A DNA stretch of 12,275 nucleotides, taken from Candidatus Roizmanbacteria bacterium. Lineage in GTDB: Bacteria; Patescibacteriota; Microgenomatia; UBA1406; GWC2-37-13. The DNA is taken from contig JAPLYR010000081.1 of the NCBI GenBank assembly GCA_026395455.1, forward strand, positions 1 to 12,275, read 5' to 3'. The notes under the pieces were generated by a model. It saw nothing but the letters and a program-made list of their open reading frames with translations, was not told where the DNA came from and ran no database searches. Position numbers and translations under genes: made by a program. This document shows positions 1-5,583 of the stretch, piece by piece (within the stretch, counting starts at the first letter, position 1; each line of letters opens with the position of its first letter).

Positions 1-479
1 ACTACATCGGAGTGTTCTATTAATGCAGAAACGTATTGTGCAGCAGTTTCAATTGTTTTCAAATGGCGTTTATCAGGTTCGACTTTTGCCCGTTCTCCAA
101 GTCCCCCACAGCCTCCTGGTGGTTCACCCGTCTTAACGGTTTCTCCATCATAATGTCCATTTACGAGTACTGCTTTTGCAGCGTAGTGACCATATACAAA
201 TGAAAAGGGATCATCAGCAGTCTCTTCTCGTGTATTCGCGGATGCAATTGAATTAAGAGCAACGATTCCAGGTCTTCCCAGTACATCTGCGCTTGAAACA
301 CGTGCATCTCCACAGTCATGGGTAACAATAAGGTTGTGTGTCCTTTTTGCCTCTTCCCAAACAGCCAAAAGTTCTCTTGACCTAGGTAACTCATTATCCT
401 TCATTAACATTTCGGGGGTTATTATGAGCATATTTTTTCTTGCCATTTCTCGTATATTAATTGGTTTAGACTCAGCCAT
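1..479 (-). CDS. Beta-carbonic-anhydrase-like protein, C-terminus cut off by the window edge
   Basis: An open frame starts at the ATG at 479 and runs off the left edge (159 residues visible). It contains CGDAR at residues 56-60, resembling the Cys-x-Asp-x-Arg zinc/active-site motif of beta-carbonic anhydrases. A Gly-His pair follows (H109 in VNGHYD), then a cysteine in GGCGG (C124). The 53-residue spacing from the first Cys to the His fits the family. The classical His-x2-Cys pair is widened to His-x14-Cys by a Gly/Pro-rich insert, so this is either a divergent member or a paralogue without the usual zinc site. A true enzyme would interconvert CO2 and bicarbonate in the cytoplasm. The start lies 10 nt after the tgt stop, so co-transcription is likely, although a TATAAT box 9 nt before the ATG could give it its own leaderless message. 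The family call is by motif only. Confidence 0.5.
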   Translation of the reverse strand, partial: MAESKPINIREMARKNMLIITPEMLMKDNELPRSRELLAVWEEAKRTHNLIVTHDCGDARVSSADVLGRPGIVALNSIASANTREETADDPFSFVYGHYAAKAVLVNGHYDGETVKTGEPPGGCGGLGERAKVEPDKRHLKTIETAAQYVSALIEHSDV

Positions 480-488
480 AGAACATTT

Positions 489-494
489 ATTATA
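489..494 (-). promoter_or_regulatory. TATAAT -10 box before the carbonic-anhydrase-like gene
   Basis: On the minus strand a perfect TATAAT overlaps the tgt stop codon and ends 9 nt before the ATG at 479. I see no convincing -35 box. The placement matches other near-leaderless starts in this window, but being inside an operon it may be accidental. Confidence 0.35.
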
Positions 495-1683
495 TCAAAT
501 CATTCCCAATCTGAACCCTAATTTCTTGCAACAATCGCTCCATCACAGATAAATTGTGATATGAAAGTAGCGTGTACCCCAAGAGTTCACGTTGTTTGAA
601 CAAATGGTGTAGATATGCCTTACTATAGTTCACACAAGTTGAACAATTACATTTTTCATCAAGTGGGGTAAGGTCTGATTTATAAACTGCCTTATTCACA
701 TCTAATTCGTATGATCCACGATTTCCTTCAAGATACGCCAAAACTGCTTGTGTTTGATACGCAATACCCATTCGAGCAACTCTTGTTGGTTCCACACAAT
801 CAAACGTATCAATTCCTTGTGTTACCAAATCTACTATATCATCCACCTGCCCAACACCAAGCAAATGAACTGGACGATCATTTGGCAGATAGGGAGCTAC
901 CCACTTCACTTGACTGCGCATTTCTTCTTTTGTCTCTCCAACTGACACTCCTCCAATTGCGATTCCGGGAGTATTTTGAGCAACAACAAACTCTGCAGAC
1001 TTCTTTCGCAAGTCTTCAAATGTTCCGCCTTGGATAATGCCATATAAAAATTGGTGGTTAGTGGCTAGTGATTGGTGATTAGTTGGATTTTTAGCTTCCA
1101 ACTCTCTATGAGTAATGCATCTTTTTAACCATTCATGTGTTCTATTCATTGCTTTTTCCGTATATTCGTGAGTTGCAGGATAGTAAGTACATTCATCAAA
1201 TGCCATATTGATATCTGCTCCAATTGCGACTTGAAAATCCATAGATGTTTCAGGTGTAAAGATAATCTTTTGACCGTCATAAACTGAACGAAATATAACT
1301 CCATTTTCATCAATTTTTTCAACGAGTGGCTCCTCTTCACCTCTTACTCGTGCTTTTCGCTGTTCCTTTTGCCTTAAAGCAAGCGAGAATACTTGAAAGC
1401 CACCTGAGTCAGACATGAGGGGAATAGAATATTTTGCAAGCGCATGAACTCCACCGGCTTTCTGCAATACATCAACGCCAGGATGGGTTACTAGATGATA
1501 TGTATTAACAAATGAAAGTTGAATAGTAAGATCTTTTATCTGCTCTTGAGTTAAGCCTTTTATTGTCCCTTTTGTCCCCACAGGCACAAATGCAGGAGTT
1601 TGAACCACTCCATGATCTGTTGTGATTGTGCCAAGACGTGCTTTTGACCTTGTAGATCGATGGTTTACTTTAAAAAAGGACAT
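490..1683 (-). CDS. tgt: tRNA-guanine transglycosylase
   Basis: Tgt exchanges guanine-34 in the anticodon of His, Asn, Asp and Tyr tRNAs for preQ1 on the queuosine route. The 397-aa product has SDSGGFQVFS (D92, base catalysis), GGVSVGE (244-250) for substrate-base recognition, and IDTFDCVEPTR with the nucleophile D295. The C-terminal zinc site is CNC-x2-C (C345, C347, C350) plus H376 at the expected distance. I chose the ATG at 1683 rather than upstream in-frame ones because MSFFKVNHRS-TRSKARLG aligns with the usual family N-terminus. The 34 extra residues of the longer frame would be read through an inverted-repeat element. A TATAAT box sits 7 nt before this ATG, with no Shine-Dalgarno sequence. 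Residues 201-212 (TNHQSLATNHQF) come from a 7-bp tandem repeat and look like an expansion in a surface loop. The gene is followed after 10 nt by the carbonic-anhydrase-like gene. Confidence 0.95.
   Translation of the reverse strand: MSFFKVNHRSTRSKARLGTITTDHGVVQTPAFVPVGTKGTIKGLTQEQIKDLTIQLSFVNTYHLVTHPGVDVLQKAGGVHALAKYSIPLMSDSGGFQVFSLALRQKEQRKARVRGEEEPLVEKIDENGVIFRSVYDGQKIIFTPETSMDFQVAIGADINMAFDECTYYPATHEYTEKAMNRTHEWLKRCITHRELEAKNPTNHQSLATNHQFLYGIIQGGTFEDLRKKSAEFVVAQNTPGIAIGGVSVGETKEEMRSQVKWVAPYLPNDRPVHLLGVGQVDDIVDLVTQGIDTFDCVEPTRVARMGIAYQTQAVLAYLEGNRGSYELDVNKAVYKSDLTPLDEKCNCSTCVNYSKAYLHHLFKQRELLGYTLLSYHNLSVMERLLQEIRVQIGNDLI
1049..1083 (-). repeat. Five tandem 7-bp units inside tgt
   Basis: Read on the minus strand, 35 bp divide into five heptamers, ACTAATC, ACCAATC, ACTAGCC, ACTAACC and ACCAATT (consensus AC-Y-A-R-Y-C). 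They encode the NHQSLATNHQ stretch of Tgt. The period is seven, not three, so the repeat is a DNA-level feature that happens to stay in frame. It resembles heptameric short tandem repeats known from some bacterial genomes. Whether it recurs elsewhere in this genome cannot be told here. Confidence 0.7.
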
Positions 1684-1690
1684 ACAAGGT

Positions 1691-1696
1691 ATTATA
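1691..1696 (-). promoter_or_regulatory. TATAAT -10 box of tgt
   Basis: A perfect TATAAT on the minus strand ends 7 nt before the chosen tgt ATG (1683). This would place the transcription start at or very near the A of the start codon, giving a leaderless mRNA. No good -35 hexamer lies at 16-18 bp. The position also supports the shorter Tgt start. Confidence 0.5.
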
Positions 1697-1736
1697 AATG
1701 AGAATTGATAAACAATCACATAAACAATTGGGTGTA

Positions 1737-1824
1737 GTATTTTGCATATTTGACAGGAGATGTCCTGTTTGAGCACTCGAATCATCCTTGTGTGAGTTCA
1801 TCGGATGGAAAATATGCAAAATAC
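1737..1824. other. 88-bp element bounded by a perfect 15-bp inverted repeat, with two inner hairpins
   Basis: Arms 1737-1751 (GTATTTTGCATATTT) and 1810-1824 are perfect reverse complements. Inside are a perfect hairpin, ACAGGA-GATG-TCCTGT (1753-1768), and a weaker one, CATCC (1783-1787) with GGATG (1803-1807). Together these would fold as a three-way junction on either strand. The element sits between the terminator of the upstream membrane-protein gene and the tgt -10 box. It may be a small RNA, a leader if tgt is also transcribed from further upstream, or a miniature mobile element. I see no target-site duplication and no match to a riboswitch I know. Confidence 0.55.
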
Positions 1825-1838
1825 GAAACATATATCTT

Positions 1839-1868
1839 ATAAAAAAGACGCTGGTTTCCCAGCGTCTT
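1839..1868 (-). terminator. Strong intrinsic terminator of the small membrane-protein gene
   Basis: A perfect 10-bp stem, 1845-1854 (AAGACGCTGG) with 1859-1868, has a 4-nt loop. On the minus strand it is followed directly by a run of U residues (six A on the plus strand, 1839-1844, merging with the stem). It lies 24 nt after the stop codon of the 1893-2369 gene, so it separates that gene from tgt. Confidence 0.9.
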
Positions 1869-1892
1869 GTTATTTTCTATCAAAAACTCAGA

Positions 1893-2369
1893 TTATTTAT
1901 ATTTATTCTTTACTTGGAATAAGATATAAAGTCCGATAAGTCCCCCGATTATGGCACCCCCAAAACTCCCTTGTAATACTGATGCGACAAATGAAACAAG
2001 TGATGAGTAGTACATAAGTCTCCATGCACCCATTGATCGTTTAAAAAGTCCCGAAATTGCTAAACCCTCAAAAATCGCTACAATAACAAAGCAAACTATA
2101 CCCAAATAATATCCTATTCCATAAGACATCATATATGAAGCACCTAAAAGTGCACTGAAGGGACCCATTAAAGCTCCAATACCTAATATGGGCAGTACTG
2201 TAGAAACTGAAAATATCAAACCAACAATGGCTAGATAGGGAGCAAATGAAACAAGAGTTTCTTTAATATTTTCTGGCATTTCTGGAGCTTTCTTTCCTAG
2301 GTATTCGTCAAAAATTGACTCTAACTGATTAAGTGAAGCTTTATAATCTGGGGCTTTAGATGTACTCAT
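1893..2369 (-). CDS. Small multi-spanning membrane protein of unknown function
   Basis: The 158-aa product has a hydrophilic N-terminus (1-40), predicted by eye to be amphipathic and possibly coiled (SLNQLESIFDEYLGKK). About four hydrophobic segments follow, near residues 42-66, 84-107, 119-133 and 136-153. A Gly/Ala-rich stretch lies around 61-90, a basic loop with Trp (FKRSMGAWRL, 109-118) sits between the second and third helices, and the tail is basic (KNKYK). I cannot assign a family. It is monocistronic: a good promoter lies 44 nt upstream and a strong terminator directly downstream. The start ATG has no Shine-Dalgarno sequence. The short N-terminal domain plus helical bundle could fit an envelope or scaffolding role, but nothing in the sequence shows one. 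Confidence 0.85.
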   Translation of the reverse strand: MSTSKAPDYKASLNQLESIFDEYLGKKAPEMPENIKETLVSFAPYLAIVGLIFSVSTVLPILGIGALMGPFSALLGASYMMSYGIGYYLGIVCFVIVAIFEGLAISGLFKRSMGAWRLMYYSSLVSFVASVLQGSFGGAIIGGLIGLYILFQVKNKYK

Positions 2370-2403
2370 AAATATAAATGTGAAATTAATAAATAGTTAA
2401 TTC

Positions 2404-2417
2404 ACTATCCTGATAGT
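2404..2417. promoter_or_regulatory. Perfect inverted repeat overlapping the -10 box (possible operator)
   Basis: ACTATC-CT-GATAGT is a perfect 6+6 bp dyad that covers most of the -10 hexamer of the membrane-protein promoter. Such a position would suit a repressor site. No regulator gene is adjacent, so this is an inference from position and symmetry only. Confidence 0.35.
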
Positions 2418-2441
2418 ACCCTAGGGAAGAACAAAATTCAA
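2413..2441 (-). promoter_or_regulatory. Promoter of the small membrane-protein gene
   Basis: On the minus strand TTGAAT (-35, 2436-2441) is separated by exactly 17 bp from TACTAT (-10, 2413-2418), close to the sigma-70 consensus. The predicted leader to the ATG at 2369 is about 35-40 nt, longer than for most genes here. Confidence 0.6.
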
Positions 2442-2476
2442 GCTCCATATTAAAATGAGTAAATAATATACGATCC

Positions 2477-2545
2477 GTTTATTATTATTTTATTGCTTCA
2501 TCGTACCTTTGTACTTGGTACGAGGCGCATAAAATAATAATAAAC
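2477..2545. repeat. Long AT-rich hairpin with 17-bp perfect arms
   Basis: Arms 2477-2493 and 2529-2545 are perfect reverse complements made almost only of A and T. Inside, CGTACC (2502-2507) pairs with GGTACG (2517-2522) around a 9-nt loop, and GC pairs near 2495 and 2527 link the two stems. GTAC occurs three times in the loop region. It could form a cruciform in DNA or a long RNA stem on either strand. It lies 30 nt beyond element A on the minus strand and might stop or stabilise the queA transcript, but it lacks a U-tract typical of a terminator. Confidence 0.6.
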
Positions 2546-2575
2546 TCTACATTAGAAAATGACTTTTTATGTTTC

Positions 2576-2683
2576 GCAATTCGAAACAATATGCTCAACA
2601 CCTGACCTTTTTACCAGTGAGATTTTAGGGTGGGTGGGAAAAACGAAGCAAAAGACGTCACTGTGAGCATATGTGAGAATTGT
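2576..2683 (-). ncRNA. Structured element A, copy 1 of an unnamed family, in the 3' region of queA
   Basis: This 108-nt element matches 7930-8041. Shared blocks in the same order are AATTCGAA (2578), TATGC (2590), GACCTTTTT (2604-2612), GGAAAAACGA-x-GCAAAA (2637-2653), GCATATG (2667-2673) and GAGAATT (2675-2681). The ends pair: GCAATTC (2576-2582) with GAATTGT (2677-2683), then TATGCTCA (2590-2597) with TGAGCATA (2664-2671), then CAGTGA (2615-2620) with TCACTG (2658-2663). In the other copy the outer pairs change together (C-G becomes T-A, G-U becomes G-C), which argues for a selected RNA fold. The minus strand is my choice because it begins 12 nt after the queA stop codon. The block order is given as read on the plus strand. 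Confidence 0.6.
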
Positions 2684-2695
2684 AGAAAAATACAA

Positions 2696-3739
2696 CTATA
2701 GAATAAGCATTGCATCCCCAAATGAATAGAATCGAAACTTGTTCTTCTTTGCAAATTCATAGAGTTCTAGTATTCTTTTTGGGGCTTTCTTATACTCTAA
2801 AAATGCGTCAACAAGCATCATAAGAGACGAGCTTGGGAGATGAAAATTAGTGATTAGATGATCAACAACTTTAAACTCATAAGGAGGAAGAATAAATAAA
2901 TCTGTTTCTCCGCGGAGTCTTCTTTCATCGCCTTTAGGGTATCGACCAATGGATTCTAAGGTACGAGCTACTGTTGTACCAACCGCTGTAATATCAGAGT
3001 CTAGTTTTAAAGTATGTGGCGTTTCATACCACTCATGATGAAGAGTTTTTGTCTTGAGATTTTCTTCCGTGAGGGGAGCAAATGTACCTAATCCAACGTG
3101 AAGAGTAATATATTGCTTTTTAATCCCAGCTTTTTTTAAACTATCAAAAACTGCTGGGGTAAAGTGAAGTGAGGCAGTTGGTGCAGCACTTGACCCTCTT
3201 TTTTTTGCAAACACTGTTTGATATTTCTCTAGGAGCTCATCTCGGGATAATGGAGAGTTTTTAATATAGGGAGGGACTGGCATCACCCCATATAGATCAA
3301 GTTTGTGAAGTAGTGCGTCAGCTGAACCATCCCACTCAACATAGAAAAGTCCTTCTTCTTGTTTTTGGATTGTCACAAAGGTCTTATCAGGAAAATAGAG
3401 TTTATCCCCCACTGTTCCCTTGCGATCAAGGAAGCAGGGAATAGGTCCTTCAGACAGTGTAATCCATTCATTCACTAAAAATAAGACAACTATTTTCCCC
3501 CCCGTTTCCTTAAAAAGCGTCACCCGTGCAGGTATCACCTTCGCGTCGTTTAAGGTAAGAGCGGTAGAAGGGGGAAGATAGGTAACTAAATGTGAGAATG
3601 TATCGATAATTACTTCGTTTGTCTTCGTGTTATATATCAATAATCTACTTGAATCACGCGGATTTGCCGGTTCCTGGGCGATTAATTCTTCTGGCAAATC
3701 ATACCAATACTCGTGCGCAATGTCTGTCTTCATATTCAA
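2696..3739 (-). CDS. queA: S-adenosylmethionine:tRNA ribosyltransferase-isomerase
   Basis: QueA transfers and isomerises the ribosyl part of SAM onto preQ1-34 in tRNA to make epoxyqueuosine, the step after Tgt. The 347-aa product is full length for the family. Recognisable blocks are LPEELIAQEP (15-24), RDSSRLLIY (28-36), LNDAKVIPARV (63-73), the strongly conserved GSSAAPTASLHFTP (182-195), YITLHVGLGTF (210-220), HHEWYE (234-239), GETDLFILPPYEFKVVD (277-293), LITNFHLPSSSL (295-306) and the C-terminal FRFYSFGDAMLI. The start at 3739 lies 4 nt after the stop of the Nmad1-like gene, so it is co-transcribed with the thyA-folA block. The second Met (3733) is an alternative start. Element A follows the stop after 12 nt. 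Confidence 0.96.
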   Translation of the reverse strand: MNMKTDIAHEYWYDLPEELIAQEPANPRDSSRLLIYNTKTNEVIIDTFSHLVTYLPPSTALTLNDAKVIPARVTLFKETGGKIVVLFLVNEWITLSEGPIPCFLDRKGTVGDKLYFPDKTFVTIQKQEEGLFYVEWDGSADALLHKLDLYGVMPVPPYIKNSPLSRDELLEKYQTVFAKKRGSSAAPTASLHFTPAVFDSLKKAGIKKQYITLHVGLGTFAPLTEENLKTKTLHHEWYETPHTLKLDSDITAVGTTVARTLESIGRYPKGDERRLRGETDLFILPPYEFKVVDHLITNFHLPSSSLMMLVDAFLEYKKAPKRILELYEFAKKNKFRFYSFGDAMLIL

Positions 3740-3743
3740 TTGT

Positions 3744-4040
3744 TTACTTTTTCTTTAACTCCAATTTTTGAAACCATTTTTTTCGAAACATAAGTGCAAT
3801 CACAGCATATACTCCAATGTCTGTCCAACTATCGTCAACTCCCTCATTTTTTGGCTTCTTCCCTGTGCTTAAAATATTTTTTAGTCTGTTAAGTTTGTCA
3901 CTTTCCCGAAAAACGATACCCAACTCCCCTGTATCTAAAATATTTCCTTTCCCGTAGTCTTTATGTTTTTTTATAAATACCTCTAACATCTCTTGCGTTA
4001 TGAGGCTAAATGCTTCTTCTAGTGAGGTAGGCTTCTTCAT
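3744..4040 (-). CDS. Small DUF1599/Nmad1-like protein (nucleotide-modification-associated domain)
   Basis: The 98-aa protein has the pattern of the DUF1599 family, also called nucleotide modification associated domain 1: KHKDYG (25-30), RESDKLNRLKNIL (45-57), then NEGVDDSWTDIGVYAVIAL (65-83). The acidic positions E66, D69, D70 and D74 on predicted helices recall all-alpha metal-dependent nucleotide hydrolases of the MazG type, which is an inference. A basic tail (RKKWFQKLELKKK) ends the protein. Its ATG overlaps the folA stop by ATGA, implying translational coupling, and queA follows after 4 nt. Position within a thymidylate block fits work on deoxynucleotides, but the reaction is unknown. 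The family call is from memory of the conserved motif, not a search. Confidence 0.6.
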   Translation of the reverse strand: MKKPTSLEEAFSLITQEMLEVFIKKHKDYGKGNILDTGELGIVFRESDKLNRLKNILSTGKKPKNEGVDDSWTDIGVYAVIALMFRKKWFQKLELKKK

Positions 4041-4536
4041 TTTTCTAAGTCTAAAAACGTGTAGGCGAGTCCCTCGGCAGTTTTTTTATCTTCCTTCCCT
4101 ACTACTTTTTTAAAGTTACTGTAATCTGGAAAATAGGTGTCCCCTTCAAACGTTTCATGAACAAGTGTGAGATGAAGTTTATCTGCTTTTTCTATTGTTT
4201 GGTTAAATATGGATGCTCCTCCTGACACAAACACCTCTCCCCCATCCCCCACTGCTTCCCTTTCTTTTTCAACTCCAACATTTAATGCATTCTCAACTGA
4301 GCTTACGACATAACAATTGGGCACATCTGTTACGTAGTTTTTGTCTCTACTTACAATAATGTGCTTTTTTTGTAGTATGCGAGAATTGAATCAAATGTTG
4401 TACGCCCCATGATGACCGTATGGTGAAGTGTTAAATATTTGAAATGAAGTAAATCATCTTTAATGTGCCAAGGAATTCTGTTTTTATTCCCTATTACTCT
4501 ATTCTCAGACATGACCGCAATAAGTGAGATTATCAT
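4037..4536 (-). pseudogene. folA: Dihydrofolate reductase, reading frame broken at an A7 run
   Basis: DHFR reduces dihydrofolate, the by-product of ThyA, to tetrahydrofolate. The first frame (4536 down to 4351, 61 aa) gives MIISLIAVMSENRVIGNKNR, then PW and the substrate-binding acid D28 (IPWHIKDDL), then VIMGRTTFDSI. It hits a stop at 4351-4353. The rest of the protein continues in the -1 frame, with KHIIVSRDKNY directly after the A-run and VFVSGGASIFNQ, GDTYFPDYS and AYTFLDLEK at the C-terminus. One extra base at the seven-A run (T7 on the plus strand, 4365-4371) restores about 166 residues, normal for DHFR. Causes could be a sequencing error, a real mutation, or slippage on the A-run. The start overlaps the thyA stop (ATGA) and the end overlaps the next start, so the operon structure is intact. 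That, and the good conservation of both halves, favours a functional gene. Confidence 0.85.
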
Positions 4537-5480
4537 TTCTTCTTTTTTTCAAAATAGCCACCAGATACTGAAAGAGCAGCCTTGATTGGTGGGTGGAATT
4601 CATAATTGTTTAGATTGACATATTTTGTTTTGAAGCCATTTACTGTCTTAAAAGGATGAGTGAATAAAATGGTAGGAAATGGAAGTGGCTTTCGTTTTAA
4701 CTGTTCTTTTACTTGTTCCAAATGTATTTCATAGATATGAACATCTCCAAATGTGTGGACAAATTCACCAGGTTCATATCCTGTTATTTTTGCAAGAATT
4801 AAAGTTAATAATGCATAAGAAGCAATGTTAAATGGCACACCAAGAAATATGTCTGCGCTTCGCTGATAGAGCTGTAGTGACAATTTTCCATCAATAATAT
4901 TTACCTGATACATGTTGTGACATATAGGAAATCGAGAAGCATCCTTTTTAACTGCCATTGTGTATAAATATTCCGGATTCCATGAATTCACGATAAGATT
5001 GTGAGCATTCGGGTCATCTTTTATCTCTTGTATCACCCATTTCAATTGATCTACAGTTCTTCCTGTTCTAGTAGGCCATCTCCTCCATAGTTCTCCATAT
5101 ATTTTTGGAAGATTCCCCCATTTTTTAGCAAATTTTGTGTCTGATTCAATGCGCGCAATAAACTCTTCTTTACTTAGGTTTCCACCTTTTTTTTCAACGT
5201 ATATTTTATATGGATAATCATCCCATATATGCACTTTATTCTTCACTAAGTATTCAATATTTGATTGTCCAGAAAGAAACCAATAGAGTTCATGAAGTAC
5301 ACCCTTCCAATACACTTTTTTTGTCGTGAGAAGCGGAAATCCTTCAGAAAGATCAAATCGAAGTTGTCTTCCAAATACACTGTAAGATGCATCCCCTGTT
5401 CCTCTATCTACTTTTCGTACACCATTATCTAAAATGTCTTTTAAAAGGTTGAGATATTGATATTCTGGATGTGTTTTCAT
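4533..5480 (-). CDS. thyA: Thymidylate synthase (ThyA type)
   Basis: ThyA methylates dUMP to dTMP using methylene-tetrahydrofolate. The 315-aa product shows DRGTGD (25-30) with the phosphate-binding Arg, FDLSEGFPLLTTKK (42-55), HELYWFLSG (63-71), RRWPTRTGR (133-141), the nucleophile C187 in FPICHNMYQ, YQRSADIFLGVPFNIASYA (205-223) with D210 and N218, and GDVHIYEIHL (245-254) with H248 and Y250. Length matches ThyAs that carry the roughly 50-residue insert (about residues 90-130 here). After the usual end (HPPIKAALSV) there are 11 more residues (SGGYFEKKKK region). Family members normally end near this point, with the terminal carboxylate closing the active site. The purine-rich codons of that tail precede the folA start, which overlaps by ATGA. 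No Shine-Dalgarno sequence precedes thyA. Confidence 0.97.
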   Translation of the reverse strand: MKTHPEYQYLNLLKDILDNGVRKVDRGTGDASYSVFGRQLRFDLSEGFPLLTTKKVYWKGVLHELYWFLSGQSNIEYLVKNKVHIWDDYPYKIYVEKKGGNLSKEEFIARIESDTKFAKKWGNLPKIYGELWRRWPTRTGRTVDQLKWVIQEIKDDPNAHNLIVNSWNPEYLYTMAVKKDASRFPICHNMYQVNIIDGKLSLQLYQRSADIFLGVPFNIASYALLTLILAKITGYEPGEFVHTFGDVHIYEIHLEQVKEQLKRKPLPFPTILFTHPFKTVNGFKTKYVNLNNYEFHPPIKAALSVSGGYFEKKKK

Positions 5481-5493
5481 AAGAAAATTAATG

Positions 5494-5507
5494 ATTTGAA
5501 TTCAAAT
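5494..5507. promoter_or_regulatory. 14-bp perfect palindrome upstream of thyA
   Basis: ATTTGAATTCAAAT lies 14-27 nt before the thyA ATG, next to a further TTCAAA copy (so TTTGAA/TTCAAA occurs three times in about 20 bp). It could be an operator, but AT-rich palindromes arise easily and no regulator is adjacent. Confidence 0.25.
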
Positions 5508-5583
5508 TCAAAATAAGTGTAATATAAAAAACAAAAACTTCAAACCCATTTTATATTTTTATCTATATATATAAACTAGGTGG

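Noticed and set aside
161..394. Minus-strand 77-residue open frame
   Set aside because: It overlaps, in another frame, the carbonic-anhydrase-like gene, whose frame carries recognisable motifs and stays open from 479 to the edge.
1684..1785. 34-residue N-terminal extension of Tgt with a Cys-x2-Cys pair (SCQIC)
   Set aside because: It is read through the arm and hairpin of an inverted-repeat element, does not resemble Tgt N-termini, and the ATG at 1683 has a well-placed -10 box.
5560..5575. TATATATATA run upstream of thyA as a promoter
   Set aside because: No -35 box at a usable distance and the run is simple low-complexity sequence.
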